From positions 1 to 64,000 of the forward strand of contig NZ_JABXWT010000010.1 of assembly GCF_013377785.1 (NCBI RefSeq): a DNA stretch of 64,000 nucleotides. Direction: 5' to 3'. This document shows, piece by piece, positions 60,580-64,000 of the stretch (position 1 is the first letter of the stretch; every line of letters begins with the position of its first letter). The position numbers and the translations under genes were made by a program. The notes under the pieces are model-generated. The model was not told where the DNA came from and did no database searches. It saw nothing but the letters and a program-made list of their open reading frames with translations. The stretch is from Ruegeria haliotis (GTDB lineage Bacteria; Pseudomonadota; Alphaproteobacteria; Rhodobacterales; Rhodobacteraceae).

Positions 60580-62058
60580 ATGTCAGACTTACCGCCCAAA
60601 TCCCGTTGGCACGCGCTGGATACCGACCTTCACCGCATCTCGCGCGTTGAGTATGCCAATGCCCATGTCGTCCGCCCATTGCTGGCGCCTGGCATTGCGC
60701 TGGCCTTTATCGCGCTGGCGGGGCTGACCGCAGCCGTCTTGTTTGGTCAGGCCGATGGAGGGCTGATCGTTGCGGCCGCAGCGGCGTTTGGGGCCTATAT
60801 GGCGGTCAATATTGGCGCCAATGACGTCGCCAACAACATGGGCCCGGCGGTGGGGGCAAATGCCCTGACCATGGGAGGCGCGATCCTGATTGCCGCAATC
60901 GCCGAAAGCGCGGGCGCTTTGCTGGCCGGTGGCGATGTGGTTTCGACCATTTCCAAAGGGATCATCGATCCGAATTCGGTCCAGAACAGCGATGTGTTCA
61001 TCTGGGCGATGATGGCGGCACTGATCTCGTCCGCGATGTGGGTCAATCTGGCGACATGGGTTGGCGCGCCGGTCTCGACCACACATTCCGTCGTGGGCGG
61101 CGTGATGGGCGCTGGCATCGCAGCTGCAGGCCTGAGTGCCGTAAGCTGGGGCACAATGGGTGCGATTGCCGCCAGTTGGGTGATCTCGCCCGTGCTGGGC
61201 GGTGTCGTCGCAGCCGGGTTTCTGGCGCTGATCAAACATAAGATCCAGTATCAGGACGACAAGATCGCCGCCGCACGACGCTGGGTTCCCATTCTGGTTG
61301 CGGTGATGGCTGGTGCCTTTGCCACCTATCTGGCGGTCAAAGGCCTGAAGCGGATCGTCAAGATCGACCTGCAGATGGCATTGCTGATCGGTTTGGCCTC
61401 GGGGGGTCTGGTCTGGGCCGCAACGGTGCCTTGGGTACGGCGCAAATCCGAAGGGCTGGAGAACCGCACACGGTCGCTGAAAACACTGTTCGGACTGCCG
61501 CTGGTCGTCTCGGCCACATTCCTGAGCTTTGCCCACGGCGCCAATGATGTGGCCAATGCAGTCGGGCCGCTGGCCGCGATCGTGCACGCCACCGAGTTTG
61601 GTGATTTTTCCTCAAAAGTGTCCATTCCGACCTGGGTCATGGTCATCGGGGCGTTTGGTATTTCTTTCGGTTTGTTCCTGTTCGGACCCAAGCTGATCCG
61701 CATGGTCGGCAGTCAGATCACCAAGCTGAACCCGATGCGCGCCTTTTGCGTGGCGTTGTCTGCGGCCATCACCGTGATCGTGGCAAGCTGGCTGGGCCTG
61801 CCTGTCAGCTCGACGCATATTGCGGTGGGCGCGGTGTTTGGAGTGGGGTTCTATCGGGAATGGCATACGGACCGGCGCTGGAAGCATTCGAACCTGCAAC
61901 GCCCGGCGGACCTACGTTTGGCACGCGAGGAACGTCAGCGGCGCAAGCTGGTACGGCGGTCGCATTTCATGACAATCGTCGCGGCATGGGTGATCACCGT
62001 CCCGGCGGCTGCGCTCATGTCGGCCACGATCTTCTGGGTGCTGACGGCCTTCGCCTGA
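60580..62058 (+). CDS. Inorganic phosphate transporter, PiT family
   Basis: A 492-residue inner-membrane permease of the PiT family with about 12 helices and an internal duplication. The two family signatures are GANDVANNMGPAVGANAL near residue 86 and HGANDVANAVGPLAAI near 314. A cytoplasmic loop carrying basic residues separates the halves. It would import phosphate with protons or sodium. Confidence 0.95.
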   Translation: MSDLPPKSRWHALDTDLHRISRVEYANAHVVRPLLAPGIALAFIALAGLTAAVLFGQADGGLIVAAAAAFGAYMAVNIGANDVANNMGPAVGANALTMGGAILIAAIAESAGALLAGGDVVSTISKGIIDPNSVQNSDVFIWAMMAALISSAMWVNLATWVGAPVSTTHSVVGGVMGAGIAAAGLSAVSWGTMGAIAASWVISPVLGGVVAAGFLALIKHKIQYQDDKIAAARRWVPILVAVMAGAFATYLAVKGLKRIVKIDLQMALLIGLASGGLVWAATVPWVRRKSEGLENRTRSLKTLFGLPLVVSATFLSFAHGANDVANAVGPLAAIVHATEFGDFSSKVSIPTWVMVIGAFGISFGLFLFGPKLIRMVGSQITKLNPMRAFCVALSAAITVIVASWLGLPVSSTHIAVGAVFGVGFYREWHTDRRWKHSNLQRPADLRLAREERQRRKLVRRSHFMTIVAAWVITVPAAALMSATIFWVLTAFA

Positions 62059-62107
62059 TCCGGCGCCAGTTTCATCCACTGCCACATTTGAAGTGAACGC
62101 AACCTAA

Positions 62108-63082
62108 TCAGGGTTTGATCTGGGCCGGGGACAGCGATGTGTCTGGGGATTGCTTGATCAACTCAGATACACGGGTACAGATCGGGGTTGGTATGCCGGT
62201 TTGCTTACCAAGAGAGATGATCTCGCCCTGAAGGCTGTCAATTTCCGTTGGACGGCCCGCCATCAAATCATACGCCATTGAGGTGCGCGCGCTGGGGTCG
62301 ATGGTCAGCATACGCGCGGCAATACGCGTGAACAGCGGCGTCGGCAGTCGCAGGATATGAGGTGTCATCCACGCAGGCAGCGGCATCGTCGAGCCGACGG
62401 GGTGTCCCGCTGCCTTGAGGACGGTTAGCGCCTCAGCCATCTGATCCGCCATCAGGGTGCGCCAGTTGCGGTCCATAAGCTGGTCAACCAACGTCTGACC
62501 CGAAAGCGCATTCAGCGCATTATTGAGGTTGATGACCAGCTTGCCCCATTGCACCGCTTCGATCTGATCGCTTGAAACAACCGGCAGGTTCGGGCTGCTG
62601 AGGTGCTCGGCCAGCGTTCCGGAGCCGCCTTGGATGACGATATCACCGGATGTGGCACGATGGTATGTGGCGGGATCCGTCGGCACCACGTTGAATGGTA
62701 CCATACCGGCACGGACATCACGGTCGGGCAGTGCAACGCGCAAGGCTCGGGCGTTCTCGATACCGTTTTGCCAGGAAAGGATCGGTGCGGGCTGGGGGGC
62801 ATGTGTTGCAATCAAATCCGCCATACCCATCGTCGCGCCCGATTTGACCGTCACGATGATCAGGTCGGCGGATGCAAGGCTGGCGGGATCTTCGGTGAGG
62901 GTCAGATTACTGGCCGGGATTGTGCAGCGAAGGCCCGAGAAATCGGTCATCGTCAGCCCCTGCGCCCGGATCGGATCCAGCACGCGGGCACGGCCCAGCA
63001 GCGTCACGTCATGCCCGGCATCGGCCAGCAATCCCCCGCAAAAGCAGCCGATGCTGCCCGCGCCTGCGATGACGAGTTTCAT
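62108..63082 (-). CDS. panE: 2-dehydropantoate 2-reductase
   Basis: A 324-residue NADPH-dependent ketopantoate reductase-family enzyme for pantothenate/CoA synthesis. The N-terminal dinucleotide motif is KLVIAGAGSIGCFCGGLLAD, then SWQNGIENARAL, and the C-terminal catalytic Lys region has VQWGKLVINLNNALNAL. GGGAGGG precedes the start at 63082. Paralogues of unknown substrate share this fold, so panE is likely but not proven. Confidence 0.88.
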   Translation of the reverse strand: MKLVIAGAGSIGCFCGGLLADAGHDVTLLGRARVLDPIRAQGLTMTDFSGLRCTIPASNLTLTEDPASLASADLIIVTVKSGATMGMADLIATHAPQPAPILSWQNGIENARALRVALPDRDVRAGMVPFNVVPTDPATYHRATSGDIVIQGGSGTLAEHLSSPNLPVVSSDQIEAVQWGKLVINLNNALNALSGQTLVDQLMDRNWRTLMADQMAEALTVLKAAGHPVGSTMPLPAWMTPHILRLPTPLFTRIAARMLTIDPSARTSMAYDLMAGRPTEIDSLQGEIISLGKQTGIPTPICTRVSELIKQSPDTSLSPAQIKP

Positions 63083-63157
63083 TATGCCCTCCCGTATTTC
63101 AGGAAGGATTGCCGGGAAATGCCTGTTGGGCAAGCGGTCTGCCCGGTGACGTCGCGT

Positions 63158-64000
63158 TTAGCGCGCAAGTCTCGGGCGCGTCCGTTCCAGATCTGGCGAT
63201 ATCGGAGTGAACTCCTGATCATCTCCGGGTGGCAGGTGGAAGGCTCCGTTGGCCCAGTCGGCGGATTTCCATTCGCGCGTCGCGGCCTGAATCTTTTCTT
63301 TTGAAGATGAAACGAAATTCCACCAGATGTAACGATCCTCGTTCAGGGTCGCGCCACCCAGAAGCATCAGGCGCGCACCCATGGGTCCAGCCTTGACCGA
63401 CAGCCGGTCGCCGGGGCGGAACACCATCATCCGGCCGGAATCGAATGTATCGCCCGCAATCTTGACCGAGCCTTCGGTGACATAGACGCCCCGGTCTTCG
63501 TGATCGTCAGGCAGCGGGAAGGCCGCGCCGGGTTCTAGCTGCATATCCAGATAAAAGGTTTCCGACAGCATCGTTACGGGACTGGTTTCACCATAAGCCG
63601 AGCCCAGAATCAGACGTGCGCTGACACCCGCGTCCTGAATATGGGGCAGCGCGACCTGTTTATGGTGTTCAAAATCCGGAGCCATATCTTCGTGCGTTTC
63701 AGGCAGGGCGATCCAGGTCTGGATGCCAAACAGGCTGTGTTTCTTGCTGCGGGTTTCGGCGCTGGTGCGTTCGGAATGGGTGACACCGCGACCGGCGACC
63801 ATCCAGTTCACCTCACCCGGATGGATCATCTGGTGGGTACCGAGGCTGTCGCGGTGTTCGAATTCACCCTGATACAGGTAGGTGACGGTGCCCAGCCCGA
63901 TATGGGGGTGCGGACGGACATCGATACCGCCTTGGGTGATGAACTCGGCAGGGCCGACCTGGTCGAAAAAGATAAACGGACCAACTAGCTGGCGGTTGAC
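63158..64000 (-). CDS. Pirin-family protein, N-terminus outside the window
   Basis: A bicupin protein of at least 280 residues whose frame stays open to the end of the window, so the start lies beyond. The metal-binding motifs HPHIGLGTVTYLYQGEFEHR, HQMIHPGEVNWMVAGRG and THSERT hold the His and Glu ligands typical of pirins, which include quercetinase-type dioxygenases. The C-terminal cupin follows (MMVFRPGDRLSVKAGPMGAR). Confidence 0.93.
   Translation of the reverse strand, partial: VNRQLVGPFIFFDQVGPAEFITQGGIDVRPHPHIGLGTVTYLYQGEFEHRDSLGTHQMIHPGEVNWMVAGRGVTHSERTSAETRSKKHSLFGIQTWIALPETHEDMAPDFEHHKQVALPHIQDAGVSARLILGSAYGETSPVTMLSETFYLDMQLEPGAAFPLPDDHEDRGVYVTEGSVKIAGDTFDSGRMMVFRPGDRLSVKAGPMGARLMLLGGATLNEDRYIWWNFVSSSKEKIQAATREWKSADWANGAFHLPPGDDQEFTPISPDLERTRPRLAR

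Overview
The window looks like a chromosomal segment of an alphaproteobacterium of the Rhodobacteraceae (Roseobacter-type). The grounds are the moderately high GC content, several gene sets typical of that family (accB-accC-aat beside a DUF2155 protein, MlaD and an NDUFA12-like protein; GapR; clpP-clpX; hrpB-meaB), and the style of its small conserved proteins. No rRNA, replication origin or CRISPR array is seen. The window opens inside glyA and closes inside a pirin gene.

Layout. 1-3.4 kb: end of glyA, then a PspA/IM30 envelope-stress pair beside a TetR regulator, with four copies of the palindrome TGAACNNNGTTCA as its probable operators. 3.4-14.1 kb: a rhodanese and then the most unusual block. 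This is a type I secretion exporter (HlyD-type adaptor plus ABC ATPase) downstream of two large secreted-looking proteins: a 780-residue Gly/Ala/Ser/Asn silk-like protein and a 645-residue protein with degenerate internal repeats. A divergent LuxR-type regulator with a pseudo-receiver domain (CsgD/VpsT-like layout) faces them, and its 3' end overlaps a HEPN-like gene. I read this as a self-contained system that makes and exports an extracellular fibre or matrix.

14.2-24.8 kb: a 9.9-kb integrative element between a tRNA-Leu plus IS3 remnant and a tRNA-Thr. It carries a type I restriction-modification operon (hsdR, two small genes, hsdS, hsdM), a second tyrosine recombinase, AlpA-type and Zn-ribbon regulators and a P4-type integrase. 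Matching arm-type repeats sit just inside each end.

24.9-42.3 kb: mostly core genes. They include GapR; a persulfide/sulfide detoxification operon (metallo-beta-lactamase dioxygenase, two YeeE/YedE transporters, a sulfurtransferase); a SpoA-domain protein; a symporter-histidine kinase with a receiver protein and an ScfR-type regulator, which suggests short-chain fatty acid sensing; accBC; envelope genes; RidA; clpX and clpP.

42.6-64 kb: an SqrR/BigR-like persulfide sensor whose two cysteines have the diagnostic spacing, an entericidin, an orphan Phd-like regulator with twin operators, a foreign-looking AT-richer gene, lepA, an orphan RNA ligase, a LysR regulator, an LMW phosphatase facing a sirtuin, a copper chaperone pair, rpmB, a Hint-domain beta-solenoid protein, meaB, hrpB, a Nudix hydrolase, a phosphate transporter, a ketopantoate reductase and the partial pirin.

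All calls come from reading the translated sequence. No database search was run, so family names rest on recognised motifs, and start sites were chosen by Shine-Dalgarno context.
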